This document shows, piece by piece, positions 1-11,495 of a DNA stretch of 64,000 bases. Under the pieces are notes generated by a model. The model saw only the letters and a program-made list of their open reading frames with translations. It had not been told where the DNA came from and searched no databases. The stretch is from contig JACGCK010000032.1 of the NCBI GenBank assembly GCA_014925825.1, positions 186,001 to 250,000 on the forward strand, given 5' to 3'. Source of the stretch: Pholiota molesta (lineage: Eukaryota > Basidiomycota > Agaricomycetes > Agaricales > Strophariaceae). Position 1 is the first letter of the stretch. Each line of letters starts with the position of its first letter. Made by a program: the position numbers and the translations under genes.

Positions 1-242
1 CTCGAATCGGGTCGTAGCGTCAGCGTATCATATTCCGGAGGAGCTTGCGCATTCGAAATATTTTGCACCACGGCTTGGGGGATAGAAATGAAAGGGCTGG
101 CACTGCCTGCGACCGGCGAAGCCAGCGGAGACGAAGGAGCAGTCATGTACACTGATGGAGGTGTCGAGGGATCGGGGTCCAATATGACCACGCCTTTCTT
201 GGCCTTCTTCCTCCTGAAAAACTTGGAAAAGATAGAGGGCAT
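1..242 (-). CDS. Unknown protein, N-terminal part (runs off the window)
   Basis: The ATG lies at 242-240 on the minus strand and the frame stays open to the window edge, giving the first 80 residues. The start MPSIFSKFFRRKK is very basic, with adjacent Phe residues and a run of Arg and Lys. It is followed by a Ser/Pro/Thr-rich low-complexity stretch. This basic-plus-disordered N-terminus is common in fungal adaptor or membrane-associated proteins, but no domain is visible and I assign no function. No intron is needed in the visible part. Longer frames on both strands here (28-249, 88-297, 143-451) are shadows with weaker starts. Confidence 0.5.
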   Translation of the reverse strand, partial: MPSIFSKFFRRKKAKKGVVILDPDPSTPPSVYMTAPSSPLASPVAGSASPFISIPQAVVQNISNAQAPPEYDTLTLRPDS

Positions 243-2177
243 TCTGCACTGTAGGAGATGGAAGTGGAGTACAAGAAAATGCTGTGAGATACTATGATCG
301 CGCGTACCGTATTTATGTTCCCTCCAACCTTCCAGCTTTGCAGCCCATCCGCCCGATTCGGAATGCAATTCCGTGGCGCATCGCGTCCACAGACAGACAA
401 AGGTATCCACGGGGTACATAATGTGGACGTTGCTAGAGTACAAGGTAGCAAGAGATAACAATAAAGACTCTGTTAGGCCATCGTGTTTGTGTCAGAAATT
501 AACGTAAGGAAAGATCAACACGCCCCTGCCGTAAGTTATATACAGGGTAGGAATACAAGAATACCTGTCAGTTTACCACACGAGAATAGATATCACAATT
601 ACATGCGTACTCAGTATTCAGTAACCCACATACGTACATATGTACACCATTTCACTGCCTTCTGCGTTATCTGATGTCTGGAATTACTTGCTGCAAAAAC
701 GCTGAGCGCTGATGGCCCAAGAAAAGAACATCAGGACGACGAGGAAAATCTTGGGAAAATCTGTGGAACTAAATCTAAGGTGGTCACGAGTTCAAATATG
801 TGCTGCAGCTTGCATAGACGTTCTGAGGGCCGAAGAATGTCGTCTTCGAGGAGCTTGATGTGTCGCTGCGTGGCGCTGTAGTCTACTCGGATCCAACGTT
901 GGCAACGCTTTAGCGAAGTATCGCAGTATCCGAATTGTGAGGCGGCCAAGGATGGTTGCAGTTCTGGGAAATGTGTAGAGCGGTCAAAACAATAGCAAGA
1001 TAATCAACGCTGATGTGAAGGTGAAGCGGTGCACTGACAGAATAAAATGAAACTTCTGACATGCGATTCTGTCATTCTGCTAACTTTGTTTGGCATAACT
1101 TTGGCCCTGTGGTTGCCCTGTGGGCATCGGGGCTTTTATGATGACCCATATCCAGGATATGAACGAATTTCAAGGACGATTCCAAGTGATTCGGAGTGAC
1201 TGAAGGCGTATGTTACTATGTAGACCTAGGCGTTGAATATTGCCAAGAATGCTTGAAGAATACTGACCGTTCTCACACCGTTGAACTGCTTAGTCCTCAA
1301 AAAGGAAACTAATCTAAAATTAGCATGTGCTCAGTGTTCCCAAAAGCGAAATATCGGCAATCACGCGCACGGACCTCACAATGGCCACACACAAACATGA
1401 CTCAGACTGCCATTGACCAGTGCAAAATGTTTTTCTTGCTTCTCCCACCGTCTTCTGATTTCTTGACAAGTCTAATCCCATTACTTCTGGCTGTCGTGGA
1501 GGATGAGTAGGGCTCTCGCAGAGTTGCTCGGTTGACAGAGCAAAAGACACCAACACTCCATTCGAAGCCAGATCATTGAAGACTATCGTGAGTCCAGCTG
1601 GTGTATTGGATCAAACTCTCAGAGAGTTACTTGACAATTCTAGCACTGGTGGGAGCGAAATCCTAGGCTCGTTCCCATCCTGGCTAGCGAAATCCAGATA
1701 CAGCCAAATTCACACAAGCCACAAGCACTGGGTCAGCTGGACTTGCCTGGTTCCAATCTGGTTCTCTTCTTCGATCATCAGACCTCTCACAGCGTTATAG
1801 ATATGTATTCTTGTCCGATACCCAGCTCTAACCTCGTATGAAAACAACCTTTAAAAGAGGCTCAAAAGCACACTTATCATGCTAATTATTCAGAGGCTGA
1901 GGCATTTCATTGTATCGCGTGGACGGGGGCAGGCGCTTATGGTGGAAAGTCTAACATTACGATCGGATCTTACCCCACACTTTCCCCGCATTTAGGGCAC
2001 ACCCTGAAGTAGACCAAGGTCTGACCGAGCCGCTATGGCCAGCTTTCCCACTTATATAAAGCTTGCCCGGCCGTTTCCCTCGTCTTTATTCTTTCTTCCT
2101 AGTACGAGTTGCCCCAGTGACTCTCGCGCGTCCCGTTATCACTCACTAGATCCCTCGTTGCGTATCATATAACAACT
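243..2177. other. Intergenic stretch without a confident gene
   Basis: About 1.9 kb lie between the divergent partial gene and the next plus-strand gene. The only frame with some coding look is on the minus strand at about 731-950 (72 codons), with no clear start, partner exon or family. The last 130 bases hold the promoter of the next gene. Confidence 0.5.
2053..2060 (+). promoter_or_regulatory. TATA box of the small Cys-rich gene
   Basis: TATATAAA lies 118 bases upstream of the ATG at 2178. It is followed by a pyrimidine-rich stretch at about 2075-2100, typical of fungal transcription start regions. Confidence 0.6.
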
Positions 2178-2709
2178 ATGGCTGAGACTCAGACTGCGCC
2201 TGCCACTGTTGAAATCAACGACGCCATCTTCTGCACGCATTTCAAGGAAGTCGTGAGTCTCTTTTTGCTTATCTCCTTTCTCGCAAGCAAATTGTGAGAT
2301 CGTGGTCAATCGAAGCCATATGCTGACTTCATTTCTCCTTTCCTAGTGCACCGATTGCAGCTTCGACGGCAGGGAGGAGAACGATGCCTTCTTTGGGGTG
2401 GGTTGCTCCACCACGGCCGTCTTCCCGAACCTGGAGTGCTGACGACGATCTCTCACTTGCTATGTCCTCGGCCCTCCTTAGTACGACTTCATCGAGCGCG
2501 AGGGCATTGACTGCCCGCCCGCCACCCAGAACAAGGACGGCGTCTACACCTGCAAGAAACACGGATCTGCTTGTGTGTTTCGGTTCTATTTATATCTGAG
2601 CCCCTTTCCTTGAGGCTGATCCCTTCGTGCAGCGTGCAACCAGTGCTATGGATGGAAGAAACAGATAAATAGGGCACGCACGCAGGCGAAGAAGGCGGGA
2701 CGGAAGTAA
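2178..2709 (+). CDS. Small Cys-rich (putative zinc-binding) protein, 97 aa
   Basis: Exons 2178-2252, 2347-2397, 2482-2572 and 2633-2709 join in frame to 97 codons plus stop; all introns are GT-AG and 60-94 nt. The protein has a CxxC pair (CTDC), two isolated Cys residues, and a second CxxC (CNQC) followed by a basic tail ending GRK. This spacing suggests one small zinc-binding module. Similar short hypothetical proteins occur in Agaricomycetes as far as I recall, but I know of no assigned function. The basic C-terminus could bind nucleic acid; that is inference. A strong TATA box and CT-rich leader suggest good expression. Confidence 0.75.
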
Positions 2710-2998
2710 GGTTGTCGCCTGACAAGTTGAACGCAGGCCTTGTCTGATGATGTACATTTATTGATCATACTATGTACATACCATTTTGCTGTCGCGTTTA
2801 ACGCTTAACATGTAGAAATATTCCAATCTGTATGAATACTTTCCATGAAGTTTGCAAGTGGGCCTGGCTAGGAGGTATTTCTGTAAGATGACGTGATTTC
2901 TGCAATACATAGCGTGGAGCAATTATTGAGTGACTAATTGAAGACGGAAAGAAGAAAGAAAAAAGAAAAAGAAAGAACGGGGCAATGGTCGTATGTAG
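2710..2998. other. 3' flank and tRNA trailer
   Basis: This holds the 3' flank of the Cys-rich gene and the minus-strand trailer of the tRNA. On the minus strand, T runs (bases 2970-2966 and 2964-2959) follow the tRNA 3' end by about 30 bases and fit an RNA polymerase III terminator. Confidence 0.5.
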
Positions 2999-3081
2999 TG
3001 TCGGTAGCTGGAATCGAACCAGCGGCTCTTCGGAATTGGCTACACCACAACGAAGTGATTTAACCCCTAATCGATACCGAC
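2999..3081 (-). tRNA. tRNA-His (anticodon GUG) with 11-nt intron
   Basis: On the minus strand the sequence folds as a full cloverleaf: acceptor GTCGGTA/TACCGAC, D stem GATT/AATC, anticodon stem CTTCG/CGAAG, T stem GCTGG/CCAGC with a TTCGATT loop, and discriminator A73. The anticodon loop reads TTGTGG, placing GTG at 34-36, so it decodes His. Eleven bases sit between position 37 and C38, the canonical place for a eukaryotic tRNA intron. Length 83 equals 72 plus 11. CCA is not encoded, as expected in a nuclear gene. A T-run terminator follows. The 11-nt intron is short but usable by tRNA splicing endonuclease. Confidence 0.9.
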
Positions 3082-4983
3082 TCGTACATAGTTCTCTAAT
3101 TAGCCATCTATAATCAACGTGTGTCCGATGGGCAATGTAGCATCCATTCATTCAGCCCATCAGCGCTATGAATCCCACAAGCAACTCTTCTGAGGGCTTA
3201 TATATACTACTGGACCCAATAGACCGAACGGGATCAGCTTCGCTGCGGTTTGATGCGCCCGTAACGCAGTTTTCCGAAGACAATAGGCTGTGCGCCGTGA
3301 AACCAATCCGTTTGATAGATAAAATGTTCATGTAGCTAAGAATGTTCTTTTACTTACGAGGAGCACATATTATTATATCCGTTAAGCCGCAGGTCATTGT
3401 AAGATGATAAGGATGTCGACGCGAGGGCTTGGGGTAGACAGACGCGTGACGAAATTTGGACGCGTCTGGTCACGTGTGTGAGCATGGACTTGGAGTCGGT
3501 CGTCGTCGTCGTTGACGAACTTACTCCCAACCACGACATCGACGCCTATATACCCTTTTGTTTTTCAAACGAGCGAAATCCACTCCTGTCTAACCTGTGG
3601 AAGTGAAACTTCTTCAACGCTATGTAGCTGTCAGTTAAGACAGATCTAAAGCCTGGTTTGACGTCGCAGGGCTTGAGCCTTTTGCCTCCATCGACTCGCT
3701 CCTGAGTCCTGGCGGATTGCTGCCACATTAATGAAGCTCTACACCTCTTTAATATCTACAGCTGAGAGTCCAATCAATGTTTTGGTGAAGGAATGAGCCA
3801 TTAGTGAGTGATGAGGCCGTTCACTAAGATTGTTTCCAGCTGACGTTTGAATTCAGAAACTCCTGCTCTTATATGCGTAAAAGCGAGTGCTTGAAACCGT
3901 ATTCGAAAGTCTCTTATATGATGATGAGATATGCGTATGCTTTAGCTCAGCTATAGCATACATTCAATATGTCAAATCTAAACGCATTCTACTTCTGACA
4001 GCATTGGAGTCGAAGAAACTTCATCTGGGTTAACTTTCTTCTGGCGATGGATTCGCGAATTGCCACATACCCCAGGCTATCCCGGCTGCTAAGAGTGGAA
4101 AGCTTGACTATCACTAAATTGCTTTTTAGGACGAAGACTGCGCAAGCCAACTATGGTTTCGAAGGTATGCATTAATTTTAATGAACTGCCAAGTGATGCC
4201 CGGTTATCTTCCTCTAGGAATCCTGCGCTTGTACTTCTTTTGATTAGATGGAGAGAAGGCACTAGCGACTCTGTCGCACCGTCGCCGCATTGTGTGTGCA
4301 TATAAACTGAAACTTTCGTACCAACGGTCTTCTCCTTCTTGGTATGCAGTAACCTTAACTCTTGCTTTTGTGCCTGGAATCTGTTCTGATCCTTACTATC
4401 TCCCAGGACTATTGCTGAAGGGGGATCTACTGACCGTCGTTCTACAACCACATACAACTTCAACGAGAGACCAGTATGTCTGTTATCTTGACCATGAATC
4501 AAACCTACTCTCTTATTACAATGTACACTCTAGACCTCTTCAATATCGGATCGAGAATGCGTCGTGATTGCTATCTTACCTCTGCTACGCGATACTGGTA
4601 TTCATGAAAGCTACTGCCAGTCATACCCCCATTATGACATGCAGCACGAGAATGCAGTGAGTACTTATAAAACAAGTCTAGTCTCATGACCGTTTTTCGC
4701 CAGGGGCTGACCTTCGCATAGGGCTGACTGTTTCTGTTAAACTCGAGACCAGCCGTCATCGTTGTGTCTCTCCAAGTCGACCTTGTAATCTTCCAGCCAC
4801 CAGCTCAGGCTCGTGCAAAATGTATATGACTTGTTAAATCCTGGTCTGCCGCTCCTGCTTTTACCTAGCACTTATCGTTTACTTGCTCGTCTATCCCACA
4901 GACGCTCTTCGTTCTTGTTTTCCAATCCTCGCTTTTTTCGAACAACGCTACCTCGCTCTGCTTCTTGCACCCGCTCTGCCGCT
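3082..4983. other. Intergenic stretch, no gene recognised
   Basis: About 1.9 kb. The longest frame is a 137-codon minus-strand frame at 4089-4502 with no recognisable domain, no splice partners and low-complexity charged composition. I see no RNA gene. The last 200 bases form the kinase promoter and leader, rich in pyrimidines. Confidence 0.5.
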
Positions 4984-7900
4984 ATGCCTATCCTCTTCAC
5001 CAAGCGTATAAGCTCTATCTTCACCAAGAATGTCCAGGAGGATGAAATGCCCGCAGAAATTTCTCCGGACAAGTCGAAGGCCTCGTTCAAGGACTTATTC
5101 GTCAGACGGAACAAAGCCAAAATTGAGGTAAGATATCACATTAAACATGTCATCACATTAATTAATAGTTGGGTTAGGATGACAAGATCATATCAACATC
5201 CTCACTGGTGGTGAAAGATACGCCCACCTCGATGCCGTCTGGGCCCAACCTTATAGTCGTAAGCAGCCTGTTTGAATTAAGTCGAACGCCTTCTAAAGTT
5301 ATTATATCCTTGCAATCTTTATCAGGACGCTGTAGTTGTTGAAGCACTGCAGAGTGTCTTCAATGCTCTTCATGACCCCTCCTTACTGGATGCCGGACGC
5401 CATCAGCGTTACGACTTGTATACAACTTACATCCCCCCCGAAACGCCAGAACCTGTCAGTATCAATCCCTCATCACATGTAGATAAATGACGTACGCTGA
5501 CTTTATGTTAAACGCAGAATACTGGGCAGCATGAGGTGACACCTAATAGTCCTCGTTGCGGCCGCATCGCCATCGTTGGGACGAGCGACAGCACCATCAT
5601 CCGCGAAATCTCCACCACCGAGAATTACAATGATACCGAGCTCGTTCGAATGTCCGACGCCATGCCATTGCCATCCGGTCCTGCTGCCGACATTGAGGCG
5701 TCCAGGCCCGCTGCGGGGAAGGATGTGGTCGATTCAATTCATTTTCCTACTCCTCACTGTGACCGCAGCGGCATCGAGGAAAGCCGCAATATTTCCATCG
5801 ATATATCAACCGACGAAATACATTCTGCTGGCCCCGTCCGAGCATCGACCCCTTTGCTTCGCATCTCTTGTTCTACTATCGACGCTGTGATGGATGTGGC
5901 CGGGGTGAACATGATCCCATTCCCATCGCGGGACTCGTCTTCGCCTTCGCCTGCCTTTTCAGGTGGTCCGAGGATCATGGACGCAACAGATATGAAGGTT
6001 CTGCGCTTTCTGGGCGAAGGCACCACTGGGAAGGTCTACTTCGTCAAGGACAATATCTCCAAGGCCAAAGTCGCTCTCAAGGTTATCACTAAAGAGGGCA
6101 AGAACGAGTACACCCTCAATACCATCGTTCAGGAGTTCGAGATCTCCGAGAAGCTCGCGGACTCGCCTTGGTTCATCAAGTTGTATGCCTCATGGCATGA
6201 TCACGAGCATATGTATATTGCCATGGTTCGTTTTCTTTTTCTTGTTTTGAGGATGTAATTAATTGAAGACGTTTCTTAGACTTTGTACCCCACGGATTTG
6301 GATAGCGAGTTGATGAGGTTAGATAGGATTGAGCCCGACAGGGCTAGATTTTATATGGCCGAAATAGTGTGTCATCTTAACTTCTCTCACCTCGTAAAAA
6401 GGCTAACCACTCCTAGATCATCGCTCTCACCGAGCTTCACTCGCGAGGCATTATCCACCGTGACGTGAAGGCGCCCAACATCCTCATCGATCGCGAAGGC
6501 CATATCGTCCTCGCCGACTTCGGACTTTCGAAGGACTTCGCCCAGATTCCGACCATCGCAGAACGGGTGTATCAACCGTACTGGCCTTACCTCCCACACG
6601 ATAACCCGACGTGCGAGACGGAGCCGAGAGAGCCTGCAGAGCTGACATTTGTGGCATGGGACTATCGCGGCTCGGAGCTGGAGATGGCGCCTGAAATCCA
6701 TCTTAGGCAGCCGTATTCTTTTGGTGTAGATTTTTGGTCGGCTGCCGTTGTTCTTTATTGGATGTTGACGGGCAGGGTATGTCCGTCCCATTTCGCTGTT
6801 ATGCTTTAACTAATTTATTTTGATGTAGCCGCCTTGGTACGAGCAGGAGGAGGAAGAGTCAGATGAGGAGAATGGATACGAGGTGGATTTGAAGCCTTTG
6901 GCGGCAAAGATCGCGGAAGACGAATTGCCTTGGTTGCCTTCAGACGATCATGTTGATGACGAAGCTAGAGACTTTTTAGAAAAGGTGCTTGCACTTCACG
7001 CATATTCCTCCTCGTTTATTAACTATATTTGCTCCTGTTGCAGATGTTGACGAAAGACCCAAAAAAACGACTCTTGATATCCTATGAAATGCCCAATCAT
7101 CCTTATTTTGCTGGAGTGTGAGTGTCAGCTTTTTTTCTTCCTTTTTCAAGCATGGCTTTGACATCTATCGATAAAGTAATTGGCCTCTTTTGGAATCTCG
7201 CAAAATTCCAGCGCCCTGGATTCCGGAATTCGAAGTTTGTCATGCATACGAACAAACCTCTCCCACATTTGTCCCTGGCCAACCATATTCCGAGGACGAA
7301 GAGGACCCTTATCCTTCATTTACCTATCTATCCAAACAAGCCAGACGTCGTATCATCTACGAGGAATGCGACAGCAGCGACGAGTCAGATTCAGATTACG
7401 GCTCCGAAATTCGTTTGACACAAATCGTAGATGGCACTGAAGACGACAGCCAATATATTGACACAACGTTCGTCGAGACTTTCCTTAACAAGCAGCATAC
7501 TCCCGCTAGGCATTCTGTGAGCGCCGACCTTACACTACTTGATGCTCCCATGAGCGAGCGGGATCCCTCTCCCTCTACTTCTCAGAATGATTCCATTCTC
7601 CGAGTTGGTTCTCTCGACGCAGATACTCCGGTTCAACAAATGCACGAACATTCAACCTCAGACTCCCGTAATACATCCGTTCTCCCGGTCAGATCGATCC
7701 AGGAGGGCTCCACTCTGCAGGACAGTTGGGATCTTACTCTCGTCAGCCCTCCCCCTACGGCACCATATAGCCCTGGACCGAAAGGTTGGCTCCATGCCCA
7801 CGATCTCCTTAGGATCTGCCCTAAGCAATCAGCGACTATCGCAAGCAGCACGACATCCTTCTCTTCTGTCGAAATGATCTATGTCACGCTGAAAGGCTCG

Positions 7901-8113
7901 CAAGACTCCGCTCTCGATCGCATGAGCCTGGATGAGGGCTCGGCGTTCACCCATCTGGCGCAATGCGATACTACGGATTCTTGGCCATCTCCTGTTGGGC
8001 ATCGCGCAACTCATGTCGTCAACGGCACCGGACTGTTATTTAAGGTCAAGGCCTGGTGGATGTCCAAGGCATGGACTCCCAAGCCCAAGAGAAATCTTGG
8101 AAGGGCTTGTTGA
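4984..8113 (+). CDS. Serine/threonine protein kinase, AGC-like, 891 aa
   Basis: Nine exons join in frame: 4984-5127, 5178-5258, 5326-5454, 5518-6225, 6280-6366, 6417-6776, 6829-6984, 7044-7117 and 7177-8113. About 280 N-terminal residues look disordered. The kinase domain follows: Gly loop GEGTTG near 284, ATP-binding Lys in VALK near 306, catalytic HRDVKAPN near 397, DFG near 417 and APE near 474. The DFG-APE segment is about 60 residues, much longer than usual, with an acidic/Pro insert. A C-terminal HPYFAGVNW motif resembles the AGC kinase end. A Ser/Thr-rich tail of about 300 residues follows. The start is the ATG at 4984; upstream frame has no better ATG. All catalytic residues are present, so it should be active. 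Substrate and pathway are not deducible; many Agaricomycete kinases of this style are uncharacterised. Confidence 0.88.
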
Positions 8114-9092
8114 AGAATTGGCTTTGACATTAGCCAACGAGCGGTTCAAATGTCGCGCCGAAACCGTCGGAGGAAGGAAAACACAAGAAACAAGTTATTA
8201 GCAAACTTTGTTGAACTGTTCTTATAGAAAGTTCGGAAAACACCCGTTTGCAAAAACGGAGGAAAAAACATCCCCTCATGTACGCTTCCTTCCCCCAGTG
8301 CCCACATCAGTTCTTTATTTAGTTATTTTTATTCGTATTTTATTTGTTCGCTCTGTCGTAGGTACATCGTTCTTTGTTTATTTGATTTCGTTCATTCCCT
8401 CTCTTCCAACATAACCCCGCAATCTTTGGCTTGTTCTCATGAAGGTGAGTTCCCAAATGTCTATGGTTAGTGCAAGCGAGCAGATTTGATCGATTTTCAG
8501 ACTTCAAATGTGGACTGCCCACGCTTTGAATACCATGTGGATTATCCACGGGTCTATTAGGGAGTGAACAGACTTTTCCCACTGACCATTGATAGCTCGC
8601 TGAACAGAGTCTAAACGTTTCACTACCCTGCAAACACCCAATTTGCTCTGCCTCCGGGATGATTGTCGGTTTTGACTACCCAATCTCAGAGATTTATTAC
8701 TCACCTAATGACTTCATCTTAGTGTTCCAAGCAGACGTATAATTCTCCTTCTTACCTGTCGTATTGGGGACGCACTCTTTCGAATTGAAACGCATAGAGT
8801 ATCTGTTGATGTCGAAATGACGTTGTTGGGCTATCTTCGGCAAACTGGGATATGTTGGAGTTCCTCTCGTGGGCAATATTTCGCTATCTTCGAAATTCAC
8901 ACCACCTTGGGACTTCCTTTTCCTTGGGTGTGTATATCTCCTGGATTCATCCTTCATATAGGCTGCGCTCCTACCGAACGTCTAATTCCCTCTAAGCTAC
9001 GTTGACAGATTCAGATGCGGGATGAACACATAAAAGAGATGAAATCACCTCAAGCTTGATCTTTCCCCCTTCTCTTCGAAAAATATTCTTCA
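8114..9092. other. Intergenic stretch with P450 promoter
   Basis: No coding signal is convincing on either strand; the frames at 8340-8957 are shadows. A TATA-like CATAAAAG near 9029-9036 lies about 60 bases upstream of the P450 ATG. Confidence 0.5.
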
Positions 9093-11246
9093 ATGGATGC
9101 TACCGACAAAATCTTGCTCCTGGCGTCTCTGGTAGTTGCCCTAGTCGGGTATCTCAAGAATCGTAGCAATCCTACTGTGCCCTATCCTCCAGGTCCCAGG
9201 AAACTACCAATCCTTGGCAACTTGCTTAACATCCCAAAGAATTTCGAATGGATAACGTACGCTCAGTGGAGCAAGGAATATGGTGCGTCTGCAAAGTGAC
9301 CAGCGCAAATGTATATTCTCTAGCTGACAGGTGTCCTGTAGATTCAGATATCCTACACCTACGCGCTGCTGGAAATGATATCGTCACTCTAAATTCCTTC
9401 AAAGTGGCCAGTGATCTTTTCGACAAGAAGTCGTCTATTTATTCGAGTCGGTGCGTACGCGACCATGCTTTGAACGGCGTGTTTATCTCACATATATTAC
9501 AGTCCACAGTTCACACTGCTTAGCGAACTGTGAGCGCCTTCTTTAATCCAATTGCTCGTTTCTTGTTTGCTTAAGTTGGAAAACTCACAAATTTAGCATG
9601 GGTTGGGGCTGGCTCATGTCGGCCATGGTCTATGGCAATCCATGGAAAGAGCGTCGACGTCTTTTCCAACAATACTTCCATCCCGGAAATGCGGCGTTGT
9701 ACCAACCTGGGCAGATGGAATCCGTCCGCAAGGTGATGCATCGGATATTGGACGCCCCAGAAGAATTCTTAACTATCACGCGCAAGTGCGGATTCATCTT
9801 TTTTCGTACCCTTCTTTTGCTAACAAGTCACTGCGGTACAGTGGCATCACTGAACTGGCGTTATCGCTAGCGTATGGAATCAAATTGGACGAGTTCAATG
9901 ACCCCTACGTCAATTTGGCACACGCGGCTGGCGATTCAATCACTCAGGCGGCTATTCCAGGCGCCTTTCTTGTTGACTTTATCCCCATGCTCAAGTATGT
10001 GCCAGAATACTTCCCCGGTGCTGGATGGAAGAAGAAAGTGAAGGCTTGGCGGAAAATACAGGAAGACTTTAGAGAGCTTCCATTCCAAGCGACTCTCACA
10101 GACATGGTGCGGCATCCTGACACACACTGCCATGAGAGTGCTACTGACCGGACCCAGGCCTCCGGTGTCGCACGGCCGTCCTTCACCTCAATATCACTAG
10201 CAAGCCTAGATCCTGCGATAGACACGGCGCATCAGACAGAAGTGATCAAGGACACAGCAGGGATTGTTTTTGGAGGTGCGTTCATATCATATCACAACCT
10301 TCTTGGACGATCGGAGATTCATGGCGTGGACTGGGTGTCCTTTATACAGCGGGCGCCGACACGACGCTCTCGGGAATACACACATTTTTCGCGGCGATGC
10401 TATGCTTTCCTGATGTGCAGCTGAGAGCGCAACAGGAACTCGACCGGGTGCTGAAGGGCAGACTGCCTGAGTTCGAGGACGAGCAGGATTTGCCATACCT
10501 CGCGGCGCTCGTTAAGGAAGTATTGCGGTGGCAGCCTGCAACCCCGATTGGTCTGTACTAAGCATTCGCTATAAAAAGTTGCAATCAACCTTATGGATAA
10601 TTCATTGATAATAGCGGTACCTCATTCTGCCAGTGAAGACGATGTTTATGGTGGGTACCATATTCCCAAGGGCGCCTTGGTCATCGGAAATGCTTGGTAT
10701 ACCGTTATTATTGTTGTCTGCTGAAAACTGTATCTGATTTTTTCTTTCTTTCAGGGCGATGCTCCACGATGAGGACGATTATCCTGATCCATCAAGGTTT
10801 CGACCTGAGCGCTTCCTCAAGGACGGCAAGTTAGATCCCAGTGTTCGGGATCCTTCCCAAATTGCATTCGGTTTTGGCCGCAGGTGAGCTCTCTCTCCGC
10901 TGTTCTTGTCAATGGGAAGGAGCAGGCATTGATTGACTCATCCCATCTGCAGAACATGTCCTGGGGGCATATCGCAACGTCCGTAACTTGGTTGATGGCT
11001 GCGAGTATTCTGTCGACGTTCAAGATCGGCAAGGCTGTAGATGAGGATGGGTTAGCCATTGAGCCTCATGTGGAATATAAAAGCGGGTTGATCTGGTGGG
11101 TTTTATCATGATATCCGACTGTCGAGATCGTGCTGATTCATGGACCACTTGCTTTTAGTCATCCTCTCCCTTTCAAATGCACGATTAAACCGCGCTCAAA
11201 GGAAGCTGAGGCTTTGATTCGGTCGGCCGCAGACTCCTATAGCTGA
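9093..11246 (+). CDS. Cytochrome P450 monooxygenase, frame broken at the haem loop
   Basis: Eleven exons are recognisable: 9093-9282, 9342-9450, 9503-9529, 9597-9785, 9842-10106, 10158-10275, 10350-10550, 10615-10696, 10755-10883, 10953-11095 and 11159-11246. An N-terminal membrane anchor is followed by the Pro-rich hinge PYPPGPRKLPILGN. Then come the I-helix AGADTT, K-helix EVLR, PERF motif FRPERF and haem loop FGFGRRTCPGG. It is a class II microsomal P450 of the style often annotated as O-methylsterigmatocystin oxidoreductase-like; the substrate is unknown. Right after the haem Cys, a run of five G (10963-10967) puts the next codons out of frame: the C-terminal 70 residues are conserved but need one extra base. 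With it the protein would be 513 aa, the normal size. Either a recent pseudogene or a homopolymer base-call error. Confidence 0.8.
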
Positions 11247-11495
11247 ATACAGTAGCAAGCTTGCACATGAAAAGATCTTAGATACGGGACATCATGAGAT
11301 TATAAGTGCATGATACAAATATGGATACATACCGCTTTGACTTGTGTGGTGGGGTATGGCAAACGTCGGAGAGTACACTGACCTGGATTGTTGCTAGGCA
11401 AGCTAAAGGAAAAGGGAGAGAAAGAACAAATTGCATTGCGCATAGATGTACAGCAAAACAAAAATGAGACAGAAGATATATTCTGCATAGCAGCT
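11247..11495. other. Convergent 3' ends
   Basis: This short region holds the 3' flanks of the P450 (+) and eIF3g (-). No gene is seen. Confidence 0.5.
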
